The notes beneath the pieces are model-generated. The model was not told the origin of the DNA. It did not search any database and saw only the letters and a list, made by a program, of their open reading frames with translations. A stretch of DNA of 64,000 nucleotides, taken from the NCBI GenBank assembly GCA_963555705.1, contig OY743169.1, positions 51,140,124 to 51,204,123 of the forward strand, given 5' to 3'. The translations under genes were made by a program, and so were the position numbers. The DNA is from Ligustrum vulgare (lineage: Eukaryota; Streptophyta; Magnoliopsida; Lamiales; Oleaceae). Shown here piece after piece: positions 21,620-34,361 of this stretch (position 1 is the stretch's first letter; each line of letters begins with the position of its first letter).

Positions 21620-24600
21620 ATGTTTAGCACTAGAAATTTCTTCAACTTCATGGTAATAATTTTTGGTCATTTTGGTAATGGGTTTTGTCTACAAACGGAC
21701 ACCATTAACGCCGGTGTAGTGCTTAAAGATACTAATACTATAATTTCCTCCGGCGAAATTTTCGCCTTGGGATTTTTCAGCCCCAATGGCACTACTCGGC
21801 GTTACTTGGGCATATGGTATAAAGTTTCTAAAGATACAGTTGCTTGGGTTGCGAATCGAGATAGGCCTCTCAATGATTCATCCGGGACCTTCTCGATATC
21901 CACAGATGGAAATCTTATAATCATGAATGGAAATAAAGATATTATTTGGTCATCAAATGTTACGTCAAATTCTACAACTTCAGGGGTGAATACAACTGCC
22001 CAGTTATTAGATACCGGAAATCTTGTCCTACGAAATATCGCCGGCGGAGCTACACTATGGGAGAGTCACCGGTATCCCACCAACACATTTTTGCCAGCAA
22101 TGAGAATAATTCACAACACAAGAACAGGCCAAAGGGTGTCAATAAACTCCTGGAGAAGTCCTCAGGATCCTAATTATGGAAATTTTTCTGCGGGTATCTA
22201 TGCGGTTGGAATCCCACAAATTTTTATATGGGATAATGGTCGTCCAATCTGGCGTAGTGGTCCGTGGAATGGCCGAGTTCTCACCGGAGTAACTCACATG
22301 TATTCTGACAATGTCGATGGATTTAGCGTGGCAACTGAGGAAGATGGCACCTTAGTTTTCACACGACCTCTTCGACAAAAGGCCTTAATAACGAATTATA
22401 TAAACACCGAAGGAGTTCTTGTGGAAGCAGCGTGGGATGATCAGAAGAAAGATTGGAGTCCCACCTGGCAAGCCCCAATGGATGATTGTGATTTCTATAA
22501 CAAATGCGGTCCATTTGGAATCTGCTACGCAAATAAGAGGCCGAAATGCAGCTGCTTAAAAGGATATGAACCAAAGAACAGAAGTGACTGGGATAGGGGC
22601 AACTGGAGTGGTGGATGTGTTAAAAGGACTCCCCTGCAGTGTGACCGAGATAATAATGCAACCGATAAGAGCAAACTCGATAAATTTTCGAAGACAGCGC
22701 TGGTGAAAGTGCCCGATCTTATGCAGTGGTCGACCGGTATAGAAACTGAATGCGAAGGCCTGTGCTTGAATAATTGTTCTTGTATAGCGTATGCATATGA
22801 ACAGGGTATTGGGTGCATGTTCTGGAGTGGAAGCTTAATCGACATTCAAAAATTCTCAAGGGATGGAGGTTCAGATTTCTTTGCTCGGGTCGCTTATTCA
22901 GAACTTGGTACTTTTGCTATCTTTATCTGCTTATTATTATATAGCCTGGTGATCTCCTACCCGCTGGAGGGTAGGTTATCCTACCCTCCAGCACATTTTT
23001 CATCATTAAAAAAATATTTTCTGGGATGGAAAAGGTGCTGGAGGGTAGGATAACCTACCCTCCAGCGGGTAGGAGATCATTGCTTTTATTATATATCTAT
23101 TTTCAGCAGAGAAGAAATTAGAATAATTCTTTTTCCTTTTCAAGTGCTTTGAATTTAATGTTCCAAATGTCTTTTATTCAAGTCATTAGTTTGTATCTTG
23201 TTTTGTTTCAGATGAAAAGAAAGACAAGAAAGTAATTATCATAGCTTGTGTAGCAGTCTCCAGTTTCGTCGCCATGTGCATATGCATATTTTTATCTTGG
23301 TGGTTGATGTCTAAGCGAAGATGTATGTAAAAGGCTTTTGGATTGGAATTTAGGTACAAAAGCAATGGATCTCTTATAGATTTTGTTTTCTTTGCAAATT
23401 AGGCCATCGTATGACATTAGAGCATGGAGGAGGTGAAGTAGGCCAACTGCATTCAAGTGAAAATGCCATGGATAAAGTTAATATTGAAGAGCTACCACTA
23501 TACAGTTTTCAGATAATTGAAATTGCGACGAACAATTTTGACATGGCCAATAAGCTTGGAATGGGTGGTTTTGGTCCTGTTTTTAAGGTAATGTATCGTG
23601 CTTATGCATAATGTCCAGTTTTGGTATTCATAGAATCTACAAATGCTGAATTTTCTATTTGTTCGTAGGGAAAATTGGCAAATGGGAAAGAAATTGCTGT
23701 GAAAAGGCTTTCAACAGAATCTGGACAAGGGCTGGAGGAATTTATGAATGAAGTGGTTGTCATTTCTAAACTCCAACACCGCAACCTTGTTAGACTACTG
23801 GGATGCTGTGTAGACAGAGGCGAAAAGATACTCGTCTATGAGTACATGCAAAACAGAAGCCTAGATGTCTTTCTCTTTGGTTAGTTCAACTCGATTTTAT
23901 GTTACCTTCCCAATTTATTCCATTTCAACTCGGTGATACTCAGGATCAGATCATTTATGCAGATCATTCTCATAACATTCTTGATTGGAGGAAACGTTTC
24001 AATATTATCGAAGGCATTGCCCGAGGACTTCTCTATCTTCACAGGGATTCTCGATTGAGAATAATTCACAGAGACATGAAGCCAAGTAACATATTGCTTG
24101 ATGATGATTGGAATCCAAAGATTTCAGATTTTGGAATGGCTAGAATATTCGGAGGAAACCAAGATCAAGCCAACACCGGAAGAGTCGTAGGAACATAGTA
24201 AGTATATGTTAATTTCATCCATTTTTAGATTGTGGTTACTGGTTAGTCAATACTAGTGCTGTTTAGTGACACATTCTTTTTACAGCGGATACATGGCTCC
24301 TGAATATGCAATGGGTGGCAGATTCTCAGAAAAGTCCGATGTTTTCAGTTTTGGCGTTTTAGTACTGGAGATTGTAAGTGGGAGAAGGAACACGAGCTTC
24401 TATGACGACGACTTGTCTGTAGGCCTTCTAGGATATGTAAGTGAACTTTTCTTCACTTATAAAGTTGTTCATTGCAATATCTTTCTTTCTGATTCCGGTG
24501 AAATTCTTGTTAATCTTTTCCAGTCGTGGAAATTATGGAATGAAGACAATGTTCGGGATTTGATTGATCAGAGAATATCAACTCCAAGCTCAATGGCAGA

Positions 24601-24820
24601 GACTATTAGATGTGTACACATTGGATTGCTGTGTGTTCAAGAACTTCCTGTAAGTAGACCCTCCATGTCAACTGTTCTGTCGATGCTTAGCAGTGAAATC
24701 TTTGACCTGCCAATGCCGGAGCATCCTGGATTTACCGACAGGTGGAATAGGTCTCTTTCTTCCAGCAAAACATTGGAATCTGTTAACAAAGTCACTCTTA
24801 CTGTGCTAGAGGGGCGATGA
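21620..24820 (+). CDS. G-type lectin S-receptor-like Ser/Thr protein kinase A (SD1 group)
   Basis: Seven exons: 21620-22907, 23212-23322, 23403-23587, 23669-23879, 23963-24197, 24286-24436, 24524-24820. All introns are GT/AG and the joined frame gives 825 residues. Domains: signal peptide (1 to ~23), B-lectin (~30-150), S-locus glycoprotein (~200-320), EGF-like with CGPFGIC (~330), PAN (~345-425), membrane span from exon 2 (~436-459), kinase (~510-790). Kinase residues: G-loop GMGGFG, Lys540, HRD 634-636 (HRDMKPSN, Met where HRDL is usual), DFG 654-656, APE 681-683. It is a predicted plasma-membrane receptor; ligand unknown. The chosen ATG has A at -3 and opens directly into the signal peptide. 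ATG 21587 is in frame upstream but has a weak context, and the frame open back to 21422 looks non-coding. Paralogue of the gene at 39250; intron 1 carries a foldback insertion. Confidence 0.92.
22944..23086. mobile_element. Foldback MITE in intron 1 of receptor kinase A
   Basis: Two perfect 45-base inverted arms (22950-22994 and 23035-23079) flank a 40-base spacer. Each arm is itself nearly palindromic around GGAGGGTAGG/CCTACCCTCC, so the RNA could fold at two levels. The 9-base direct repeat TATTATATA lies at 22935-22943 and 23087-23095 and would be a Mutator-type target duplication around a 143-bp element. Intron 1 is 304 bases here against 152 in the paralogue. The 152-base difference equals the 143-bp insert plus one 9-bp duplication. 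No coding capacity. Confidence 0.75.
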
Positions 24821-25050
24821 TAGGAGACTTGTAAACCAGTCCATCATTTACTTTCCACTGTAAATATCAGGGTAATTTTGTTCATAACAATCACGAAGGA
24901 AATCACAGTTTTGCCAATATTTGTCTAGTTTTTACTCGCCATTTCTACAAGGATAGGCAACAAATTTCTTAGGCCGCGTGCGATAGAGAGGGTGGAATTT
25001 GGGTGAAATGAAAAAGAATTTCAGTGAATTGAATTTCGGGAAATTGGAAG

Positions 25051-25683
25051 TTTAGGGTGTGTTTGATATGTCAAATTTTTCGTGAAAAATGTCAAATAAA
25101 AAAAAATATTTTCTATGTCTCTTGTTGGATTGGCAAATTTTCTATGAAAAATATTTTTTAGGTACAAGTTTTTTATGCATGTTTTTCTCAATTTCATGTC
25201 AAATATTTTCTTTATCATGAGGTGGGAAAATAAAGATGGAACATCTTTTATCAAAAACACCTTTAATGTGTGTAATTGATTTAATTTTCTAGGTGAGAAA
25301 AGTGGGAAAATTTTTAACTTTTGTTATTTGATTGACATTATTTTTCATGGCAAATAAGACAAAATTTAGCTATTGTAATCAAAAAAATATTTTCTTTTAT
25401 TTTTTCACATATTTGTACTTGATAATAATAATATTATTTTTTTAAAAAAAATAAGTCAATAAACAACAACAAAACGGTTAAAACTCGAGGAAATTCATTT
25501 TCAATGTAACATGGAAAATAAGAATCACGATTTTCCTCATTTACAAGGAAAATGAGAGCGTGAAGTGAAAATCAAGAAAATGAATTTCATGCCAAATTAT
25601 ACCTATATAACATAACAAGAAAGAAAAAAATGGTGGAAATGGGCATTTTCCCTGAAAACTTTTGGTTTCAAATGCAACCTAAA
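25051..25683. mobile_element. Possible non-autonomous DNA transposon, 633 bp
   Basis: The left end TTTAGGGTGTGTTTGATA and the right end, inverted as TTTAGGTTGCATTTGAAA, match at 13 of 18 bases. The GGGTGTGTTTG start is typical of plant MITE-like elements that grow out of 'GTGTTTG' termini. The interior is AT-rich without a transposase; the minus-strand frame at 25021-25260 is not a recognisable protein. Target duplication unclear (possibly TA). Confidence 0.4.
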
Positions 25684-25853
25684 GTATTAGAGGAGGGAAA
25701 ATATATTTCTTAAGATCATATTGAATTGCTGTAAAGATTATGGATCATAAATATACAATTTATGGAGAATGCTAAGATCATGATAATTTTATAAATTTCA
25801 CGGGTGGTTAAAATCTTACAAAGTACGTCAAATCTGTATCTCCATCTAAGTTA

Positions 25854-26245
25854 GCCCCTATTCGGCAGCTGGGAAAAAAAATTGATTTTTTGTTATTTTT
25901 TTAGGTAGATGGATGATTAAAAATTAAGCACCTGTTTGGGAGGGATTTTTCCACCAATTTTATCAGATTTTGATAAAACTAGCATGATATAATTGACTTT
26001 TCTTACTCTGAAACTGTGGGCCCAATGCTATATATTATAATTTTGCCCTGCACTTATAAGTCTTCAAACAAATATATGTAGGTAAAAAAAACAATTTGAA
26101 TTTATCAAAATCTGATAAAATTGTGAAAAATCCCTCCCAAACAGGGGCTAAAGAGAGAAAATATATAGGGTTAGAGATTGATTTGGAGAATTGTATAATT
26201 TAAAAACCAAAAAACCTCCAAAAAAATGCATTACCGAACAGAGGC
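25854..26245. mobile_element. Outer MITE with GCCCCTATTCGG-type ends, host to a second MITE
   Basis: The left end GCCCCTATTCGGCAG and the inverted right end GCCTCTGTTCGGTAA match at about 12 of 15 bases. Inside lies an independent Tourist-like element (25928-26148). The left end abuts a 19-base sequence, TGTATCTCCATCTAAGTTA (25835-25853), which recurs 10 bases beyond the right end (26256-26274). Confidence 0.5.
25928..26148. mobile_element. Tourist-like (PIF/Harbinger) MITE, 221 bp
   Basis: The terminal inverted repeats run about 50 bases: GCACCTGTTTGGGAGGGAT... on the left and GCCCCTGTTTGGGAGGGAT... inverted on the right. They are flanked by the 3-base direct repeat TAA (25925-25927, 26149-26151), as expected for PIF/Harbinger insertions. 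No ORF. It is nested in the MITE at 25854-26245. Confidence 0.75.
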
Positions 26246-27717
26246 AATCATATGTTGTATCTCCATCTAAGTTAATAGTATGTAGTTGATCATTAGTAAG
26301 TACTAAGTATTGTGGTTAAAAAGTAATTTCATAAAATGTGTGTAATTAAAAAGTAATTTAAAATATTATATTATTTATAAATTATTTTATAAATCTACTT
26401 ATTATATAAAAGAAGAAGAGTGAAAAAAAAAAATCCCCCCCCCCACCCTCCCTCCACCACCCCCAAAATTTCTGTCCAAGGAAAAAAAAAATTAAAAAAA
26501 ATAAATAAATTTGGCTGCCAGCCAATATTTTGAATTTGAATGAAAATAACAGCGGCTGTTAGTTGGCAGCAACTACATTACTATTTTTTATTTTTATTTT
26601 TATTTTTTTATGTTTATTCCTTCATTTGAATATTCGATATGAATTAACATGTACTCAGTAAATTTGAAAAAATAATTTATAGATATTTTTCGAAATCACA
26701 AAATTTCTCAAATAGATTCATTTGTATAAAAATTTGTGTTTAAAAATATTTTTTTTATATTTTCGAGGTAAGATGTATGATTGAAAAATGGAGAAAAAAT
26801 ATGTGTGGTTAAAAAATAATTTGAAGAATTATGTTATTTAAAAACATGTTTTTTTTAGATTTGTTAAACATAGGCCAAACATTTTTACAATACACATTTA
26901 TAATTGTTGTGCTAAATTTTTTTATTGAAAACTAAAAAAAAAAAAAATGTTAATAAGAGTCAAATGCAGAAATTTGCATAAATTTGCATTTACAATGAAG
27001 TTAACCATAATTTATAAAATTTATTGAAATCTATGATCGTTTAGATAGAAATTGGCATTTAATATCTAAATCTATGCCCATATTTGATGTTGATTTTAAA
27101 AAAAATTATTTGAAGAAATAGTGTTTTTAATAGTTATTTTTATGAGAATGTATGGTTAAAAAGCAGAAATCAAAATATATTTTGTTTTATTATTGAGATT
27201 GGTGTTTTTTAATGAAGATTTAAAAACAAAAAGATGATGGGTCACTTTGTATATAATCTCCTACTTTATAAAAGGAGGATAGTATCAAAAATTTCCTCCC
27301 AAGATTTTCCAGCCCAAAGTAGAGAGAGAGAGAGGAAAATAATAATAATAATAATAAATCCTAAAGACTTTGGCTGCCAACTTTTCAAATTTTTTAAACA
27401 AAGCGACTGTCAACTAACAGCCGCATTTACTTTATGTTTGTGTTTTTTCACATTTTTTTAACCTTTTTTTTCTTCATTTAAATATTTAATATAGATAAGC
27501 ATGTGCTCGGTAAATTTGAAAAAATAATTCATAGACATTCTCAAATAAATCTGTTTGTAAAAAAATTTGTATTCAAAAATATTTTTTTTCAATATAAGAT
27601 GTATCATTGAAAAATGGAGAGAAATATGTGTGGTTAAAAAATATTTTGGGAGAATGTGCGGTTAAAAATAAGAAAAATGTTCAAATATTTTTATTATTGA
27701 GATTGATGTTTTTTATT

Positions 27718-27723
<6 letters not shown>

Positions 27724-27782
<59 letters not shown>
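27724..27782. repeat. (TA)n microsatellite, about 29 repeats
   Basis: Uninterrupted TA dinucleotides inside the first full Helitron unit. Shorter tracts occupy the same position in later units (near 28830, 29805, 30781 and 31970), showing independent expansion and contraction in each copy. Confidence 0.95.
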
Positions 27783-27786
<4 letters not shown>

Positions 27787-30775
27787 TGACGTTTTTTTTT
27801 CTTCATTGAAATATTTGATATAGATAAGCACGTGCTTAATAAATTTGAAAAAATAATTTATAGACTTTTTATAAATCACAAAAATTCTCAAACAGATCTA
27901 TTTGTAAAAAAAAATTGTGTTTAAAAATATATATATATTTTTTTTTATTTTTTCGATGTAAGATGTATAAATAGTCGGACTTCAAAATATAATAGAGTAT
28001 GAATTGCAATTAATAGCAATGTTTTATGGACTTTTCGGCGGCCACAAAAACCTTTTTTTCTTTTTTTCTTTTTTGAGGTAAAATAATTTATCCTTTTAAT
28101 TTATAATTCATAAATATGTACAGATTTATGATATCAAATATTTTAGAATTTAGATTTTTTTTTCAAATTTAACTTTTTACATTTTAATATTTTGTGTATA
28201 TCTAATATCGTGCATCGCAGGGATGATTGGTCTAGTAGATAATAATTGCATTATAAAACGGGGCTATATAAAAGGAAGATAGTGCCAAAAATTTCCCCCC
28301 AAGATTTTCCAGTCCAAAGTTAAATGAGAGAGAGAGAGAAAATAATAATAATAATAAAAAAAAAAATCCTAAAAACTTTGGCTGGCAGTTAAATGAGAGA
28401 GAGAGAGAGAGAGAGTAATAATAATTAAAAAAAAAATCCTAAAAACTTTGGCTGCCAGCGGCTGCCAGACAATTCAAAATTTTTAAACAAAGCGACTGTC
28501 AACTAACAACCGCATTTACTTTATGTTTTTTTTTTACATTTTTTGACCTTTTTTTTCTTCATTTAAATATTTAATATAGATAAGCACGTGCTCGGTAAAT
28601 TTGAAAAAATAATTCATAAACGTTTTTATAAATCACAAAAATTCTCAAATAGATCTGTTTGTAAAAAAAATTGTGTTCAAAAATATATTTTTTTCGATAT
28701 AAAGATGTATCATTGAAAAATAGAGAAAAATATGTGTGGTTAAAAAATAATTTGGGAGAATGTGCGATTAAAAATAAGAAAAACGTTCAAATGTTTTTAT
28801 TATTGAGATTGGTGTTTTTTATTCATTATATATATATATTTGACTTCTTTTCTTCATTTGAATATTTGATATAGATAAGCATGTACTCAGTAAATTTGAA
28901 AAAATAATTTATAGACTTTTATAAATCACAAAAATTCCCAAACAGATCTATTTGTAAAAAAAATTGTGTTTAAAAATATATATATATTTTTTATTTTTTC
29001 GATGTAAGATGTATATATAGTCGGACTTCAAAATATAACAGAGTATGGATTGCAATTAATAGCAATGCTTTATGGACTTTTTGGCGGCTACAAAAACCTT
29101 TTTTTTTCTTTTTTTCTTTTTTGAGGTAAAATAATTTATCCTTTTAAGTTATAATTCATAAATATGTACAGATTTATGATATCCCATATTTTAGAATTTA
29201 GTATTTTTTTTTCAAATTTAACTTTGTACATTTTAATATTTTGTGTATATCTAATATCGTGCATCGCACGGATGATTGGTCTTGTAGATAATAATTGCAT
29301 TATAGAACGGGGCTATATAAAAGGAGGATAGTGCCAAAAGTTTCGCCGCAAGATTTTTCAGCCCAAAGTTAAATGAGAGAGAGAGAGAGAATAATAATAA
29401 TAAAAAAAATCCTAAAAACTTTGGCTGCCAGCCAATTCAAATTCTTTAAACAAAGCGACTGTCAACTAACAGTCGCATTTACTTTATGTTTGTTTTTTTT
29501 TCCACATTTTTTGACCTTTTTTTTTCTTCATTTAAATATTTAATATAGATAAGCATGTGCTCGGTAAATTTGAAAAAATAATTCATAAATGTTTTTATAA
29601 ATAACAAAAATTCTCAAATATATCTGTTTGTAAAAAAATTATGTTCAAAAATATATTTTTTTCGATATAAAGATGTATCATTGAAAAATGGAGAGAAATA
29701 TGTGTGGTTAAAAACTAATTTGGGAGAATGTGCGGTTAAAAATAAGAAAAATGTTCAAATGTTTTTATTATTGAGATTGGTGTTTTTTATTCATTTTTTT
29801 TTATATATATATTTTTTTTGACCTTTTTTTTTTCTTCATTTGAATATTTGATATAGATAAGTATGTGCTCAGTAAATTTGAAAAAATAATTTATAGACTT
29901 TTTATAAATCACAAAAATTCTCAAACATATCTATTTGTAAAAAAAATTGTGTTTAAAAATATATATATATATTTTTTATTTTTTCGATGTAAGATGTATA
30001 TATAGTCGGACTCCAAAATATAATAGAGTATGAATTGCAATTAATAGCAATGCTTTATGGACTTTTCGGCGGCCACAAAAACCTTTTTTTCTTTTTTGAG
30101 GTAAAATAATTTATCCTTTTAATTTATAATTCATAAATATGTAAAGATTTATGATAACCCATATTTTAGAATTTAGTATTTTTTTTTTTTAATTTAACTT
30201 TTTATATTTTAATATTTTGTGTATATCTAATATCGTGCATTGCACGGATAATTGGTCTAGTAGATAATAATTGCATTATAGAACAGGGCTATATAAAAGG
30301 AGGACAGTGCCAACAAATTCCCCCCCAAGATTTTCTAGCCCAAAGTTAAAAGAGAGAGAGGGAGAGAGGAAAATAATAATAATAATAAATAAAAAAATCC
30401 TAAACACTTTGGCTGCCAGCAAATTCAAATTTTTTAAACCAAGCGACTGTCAACTAACAGCCGCATTTGCTTTATGTTTGTTTTTTTTTCCACATTTTTT
30501 GACCTTTTTTTCTTCATTTAAATATTTAATATAGATAAGCATGTGCTCGGTAAATTTGAAAAAATAATTCATAGACATTTTTATAATTCACAAAAATTCT
30601 CAAATAGATCTGTTTGTAAAAAAATTTCTGTTCTAAAATATTTTTTTCGATATAAGATGTATCATTAAAAAATGGAGAGAAATATGTGTGATTAAAAAAT
30701 AATTCGGGAGAATGTGCGGTTAAAAATAAGAAAAATGTTCAAATGTTTTTATTATTGAGATTGGTGTTTTTTATT

Positions 30776-30807
<32 letters not shown>

Positions 30808-31206
30808 TTTTGACATTTTTTTCTTCATTTGAATATTTGATATAGATAAGCATGTGCTCAGTAAATTTGAAAAAATAATTTATAGACTTTTTATAAATCA
30901 CAAAAATTCTCAAACAGATCTATTTGTAAAAAAATTTGTGTTTAAAAATATATATATATATATTTTTTTTTCGATGTAAGATGTATAAACAGTCGGACTT
31001 CAAAATATAATAGAGTATGTATTGCAATTAATAGCAATGCATTATAGACTTTTCGGCGACCACAAAAACCTTTTATTCTTTTTTTCTTTTTTGAGGTAAA
31101 ATAATTTATCCTTTTAATTTATAATTCATAAATATGTGCAGATTTATGATATCCTATATTTTAGAATTTAGTATTTTTTTTTTCAAATTTAACTTTTTAC
31201 ATTTTA

Positions 31207-31413
31207 GGGTGTGTTCTTTTAGATTTAATATGGAATGTTTTGTGTCAAATCAAGGAATTGAAATTATTTGTTGATTTATTTGTATTTTCTAGGTAAGATG
31301 AATGGTTAAAATTGGAGAGAGAAAATGTGGATGGTTAAAAAGTAGTATGAAAAATTGTGTAAATTAAATTTTTGTAATGATTTTAAATTAATCTACAACC
31401 GAACAGACCATCA
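31207..31413. mobile_element. MITE inserted in the last-but-one Helitron unit
   Basis: About 205 extra bases break the otherwise conserved sequence ahead of the Helitron 3' end and explain the 1,202-base spacing of this unit. The left end GGGTGTGTTCTTTTAGATTT and the inverted right end GGTCTGTTCGGTTGTAGATT are similar. The interior (GGTTAAAATTGGAGAGAGAAAATG) resembles the element at about 36110-36270, suggesting one family. Confidence 0.5.
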
Positions 31414-31964
31414 AAATTTTGTATATATCTAATATCGTGCATCGCACGGATGATTGGTCTAGTAGATAATAATTGCATTATAGAACGGGACTATATAAAA
31501 GGAGGATAGTGCCAAAAATTTCCCCCCAAGATTTTCCAGCCCAAAGTTAGAGGAGAGAGAGAGAGAGAGAGAGATCCTAAAAACTTTGGAAGCCAACGAC
31601 TGCCAGCCAATTCAAATTTTTTAAACAAAGCGACTGTCAACTAACAGCCGCATTTACTTTATGTTTTTTTTTCACATTTTTTAACCTTTTTTTTCATTTA
31701 AATATTAAATATAGATAAGCATGTGCTCGGTAAATCTGAAAAAATAATTCATAAACATTTTTATAAATCACAAAAATTCTCAAATAGATCTGTTTGTAAA
31801 AAAATTTGTGTTCCAAAATATTTTTTTTTCGATATAAAGATGTATCATTGAAAAATGGAGAGAAATATGTGTAGTTAAAAAATAATTTTGGAGAATGTGT
31901 GGTTAAAAATAAGAAAAATGTTCAAATGTTTTTATTATCGAGATTGATGTTTTTTTATTCATTT

Positions 31965-32003
<39 letters not shown>

Positions 32004-32421
32004 CTTTTTTTTTTCATTTGAATATTTGATATAAATAAGCATGTGCTCAGTGAATTTGAAAAAATAATTTATAAACTTTTTATAAATCACAAAAATTCTC
32101 AAATAGATCTATTTATAAAAAAATTTGTATTTAAAAATATATATATATTTTTTTTATTTTTTCGATTTAAGATGTATAAACAATCGGACTTCAAAATATA
32201 ATAAAGTATGTATTGCAATTAATGGCAATGCTTTATGACTTTGCGGCTGTCACAAAAACCTTTTTTTTTTTTTTTTGAGTTAAAATAATTTATCTTTTTA
32301 ATTTGTAATTCATAAATATGTACAGATTTATGATATTCCATATTTTAGAATTTAGTATTTTTTTTTTCAAATTTAATTTTTTACATTTTAATATTTTGTA
32401 TAGCACGAATAATTGATCTAG

Positions 32422-34196
32422 TAGATAATAATTGCATTATAGAACGGGCTAGACTAATGCAAACATTGTAGCTAACGACTTATACCTATATGTCTACTTG
32501 TAGGGTTTGGATTTAGTCAGAGTTGTGCATTATGTCACAGGGACTGCCTTTTTATAGCTAGCCCCCTTGTTTCGATAGCTAGGCAGCCAGATTGAGAAAG
32601 GGCCAAGGTGTAGCTTGCTTGTTATTGTTAAAAAAAAGTTGAACCGTAATCTCAACGACCATCACCTTAATTGTCCTACCCTACTCTACTCTACTATGAC
32701 CTGGGTGAAGAATGTAAATCGCAACAACTGCTTCAAGTGGTGCAGAGTTGAGAATTTGTCATTTAATTTCGTTGGCCAAGTACTTTTTTTTATTTTTCAG
32801 GAATTAAATCTTTATCCGATAACTGCAAGCGAGGTTGAGTTTTTTCACCCTCACCTTTTACCACTTGAACTATACCCTCGAGGTAGTTTACTCGTTATCG
32901 TGCTTGAGCTCATCGTTTTGCTCGTAAACTATTATTTAAACCCCTTTCCAAGGATTTTCGCGCATTTCCCGTCTTAGCTCTAATCACAACTTCATAATTG
33001 GGTTGAATCTCGATTTACTCAAATCTAAATAATTTTTCTAAAAAACAATGACACTAGTTCTATTTTTAAGCAAGTCATAAAAAAATAAAAAATATATATA
33101 TAGATATTAACCAATATAGAATACCTTAAATAAAACCAGACACGTTAATAAATTTATTTAGAGTCAAATATATTAAATTGCTCCGCTTATTAATATGGAA
33201 CATATGATGATGAAGTATTTAATTTTTTTGAGAATAAAGAAATTTGGAAATTCTTGAAGATGATCTTAGTAAAAAAAGATGATGATGATGATGATGATGA
33301 TGATATGATGATTTATTCATAGAGGTTGTCAAGGGAAGCAATAAGATTGATAATGTGCTTGGAGTGCAAAATCATAATTTAAATTAAGGGCAACCCTCAT
33401 ATTATCAATGATGAAGACATTCGCTTTGATGATTGAGATCATATTTTAAAAAGTCATATTTAGCAATTGCAATCATGTTTGAATTATTATTTTCACAAAG
33501 AAATCTTGTTCTAGATTATTTATTAATAAGACGAAAATTTGGATATCATTTTTATTGCTTTTAAGTTAATTATTGACTTATTGCTAAATTATTGTTATAA
33601 CTTTTATTTTACATTTTTAAATATTTATAGATTAAAAAAATATTTTTAAATCGTTATTTCATAGGAGTGTATGGGGTAGCTCTCATATTGAAAATTTTGA
33701 AATTCATTTACACATTACATAAGCTCAAGTTGCGTGGCTTCCGCACACGTTATAAGCCCCTAGTAATCAATCAGGTATTCAGTCTCATAAGTCTATGTTT
33801 GGTGTGTGTATATATATTTTCAAGTAAAATACGTGATTGAAAAGTAACTTGAAAATTTATATGTGGTTAAAATGTAATCTGAGAAAATCTATATTAACCT
33901 CAATTAGTAATTTTTTTTTGTTTATAAACAAAAAATGCGATATTTTTAATGTGAAATATGTGGTTAAAAAGTTATTTGAGAAATGTATTATTTATAAATA
34001 TATTTATATACGGTTTACCAAACGGATGCTTATTTATAAATTTTATGTATTTTCTCTGTTTGTTAAAAATTTTGTGTTTAGAATTATTTTTTTTTAAAAG
34101 TAAATTATGTGATTGAAAAGTTAATAGAGAAAATATTTGTGAATTAGGGAATTATGTTATTTAAACAAAAAAAAAAGTTTGTCATAAAGAGGCATA
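32422..34196. other. Intergenic sequence, no gene supported
   Basis: AT-rich sequence with a (GAT)n microsatellite at about 33280-33312. A 120-residue frame at 32615-32977 has no recognisable domain or codon-level signal and is not called. The stretch 33820-34180 carries degenerate GATTGAAAAGT/GTGGTTAAAA motifs shared with the MITE-like sequences elsewhere in the window. Confidence 0.5.
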
Positions 34197-34205
34197 TATT
34201 TACAA

Positions 34206-34361
34206 GAATAACTCTATTATCACAATTTGGTCTACAATGTGGATCACAATCACACTCACATGGGGGTGGGGGCCACAAAATTTGAATTTTGTGGCCCCCA
34301 CCCCCATGTGAGTGTGATTGTGATCCACATTGTAGATCAAATTGTGACTATAGCATTATTG
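34206..34361. mobile_element. Palindromic Mutator-type MITE, 156 bp
   Basis: The whole element is one inverted repeat centred at 34283/34284. The inner 128 bases (34220-34347) pair almost perfectly, with only the centre and one other mismatch seen, and the outer 14 bases pair loosely. It is flanked by the 9-base direct repeat TATTTACAA (34197-34205 and 34362-34370), the target-duplication length of the Mutator superfamily. The symmetry axis of the palindrome coincides exactly with the centre between the duplications, which fixes the borders. There is a GGGGGTGGGGGCC/GGCCCCCACCCCC block at the heart. No coding capacity. Confidence 0.85.

Larger units (their letters stand above)
26394..32421 (+). 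mobile_element. Composite Helitron: about six ~1-kb tandem Helitron-like units
   Basis: The block opens TCTACTTATTATATAAAAGAAG after an A (26393) and closes CTAG before a T (32422), as a Helitron inserted between A and T would. Inside, the 5'-type motif ATAAAAGGAGGATAG recurs at 27268, 28268, 29317, 30293 and 31495 (periods 1000, 1049, 976, 1202). The 3'-type end, a short hairpin around CGTGCATCGCACG followed about 10 bases later by CTAG|T, recurs with CTAG at 28232-28235, 30257-30260 and 31459-31462. It is mutated to CTTG near 29281, and the hairpin is degenerate before the last CTAG at 32418-32421. One unit, 27257-28235, has both ends (TC...CTAG). No Rep/helicase gene is present, so all are non-autonomous. 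Each unit also contains a (GA)n tract, a (TA)n microsatellite and a GGCTGCCAGC/CAACTAACAGCCGC region. Confidence 0.7.

Noticed and set aside
27607..27891. Frames with long Ile-Tyr runs on both strands
   Set aside because: Translation of the (TA)n microsatellite.
32615..32977. 120-residue frame between the Helitron block and the palindromic MITE
   Set aside because: No domain, no homology I recognise, no splice or paralogue support; could be chance in an open AT-rich stretch.
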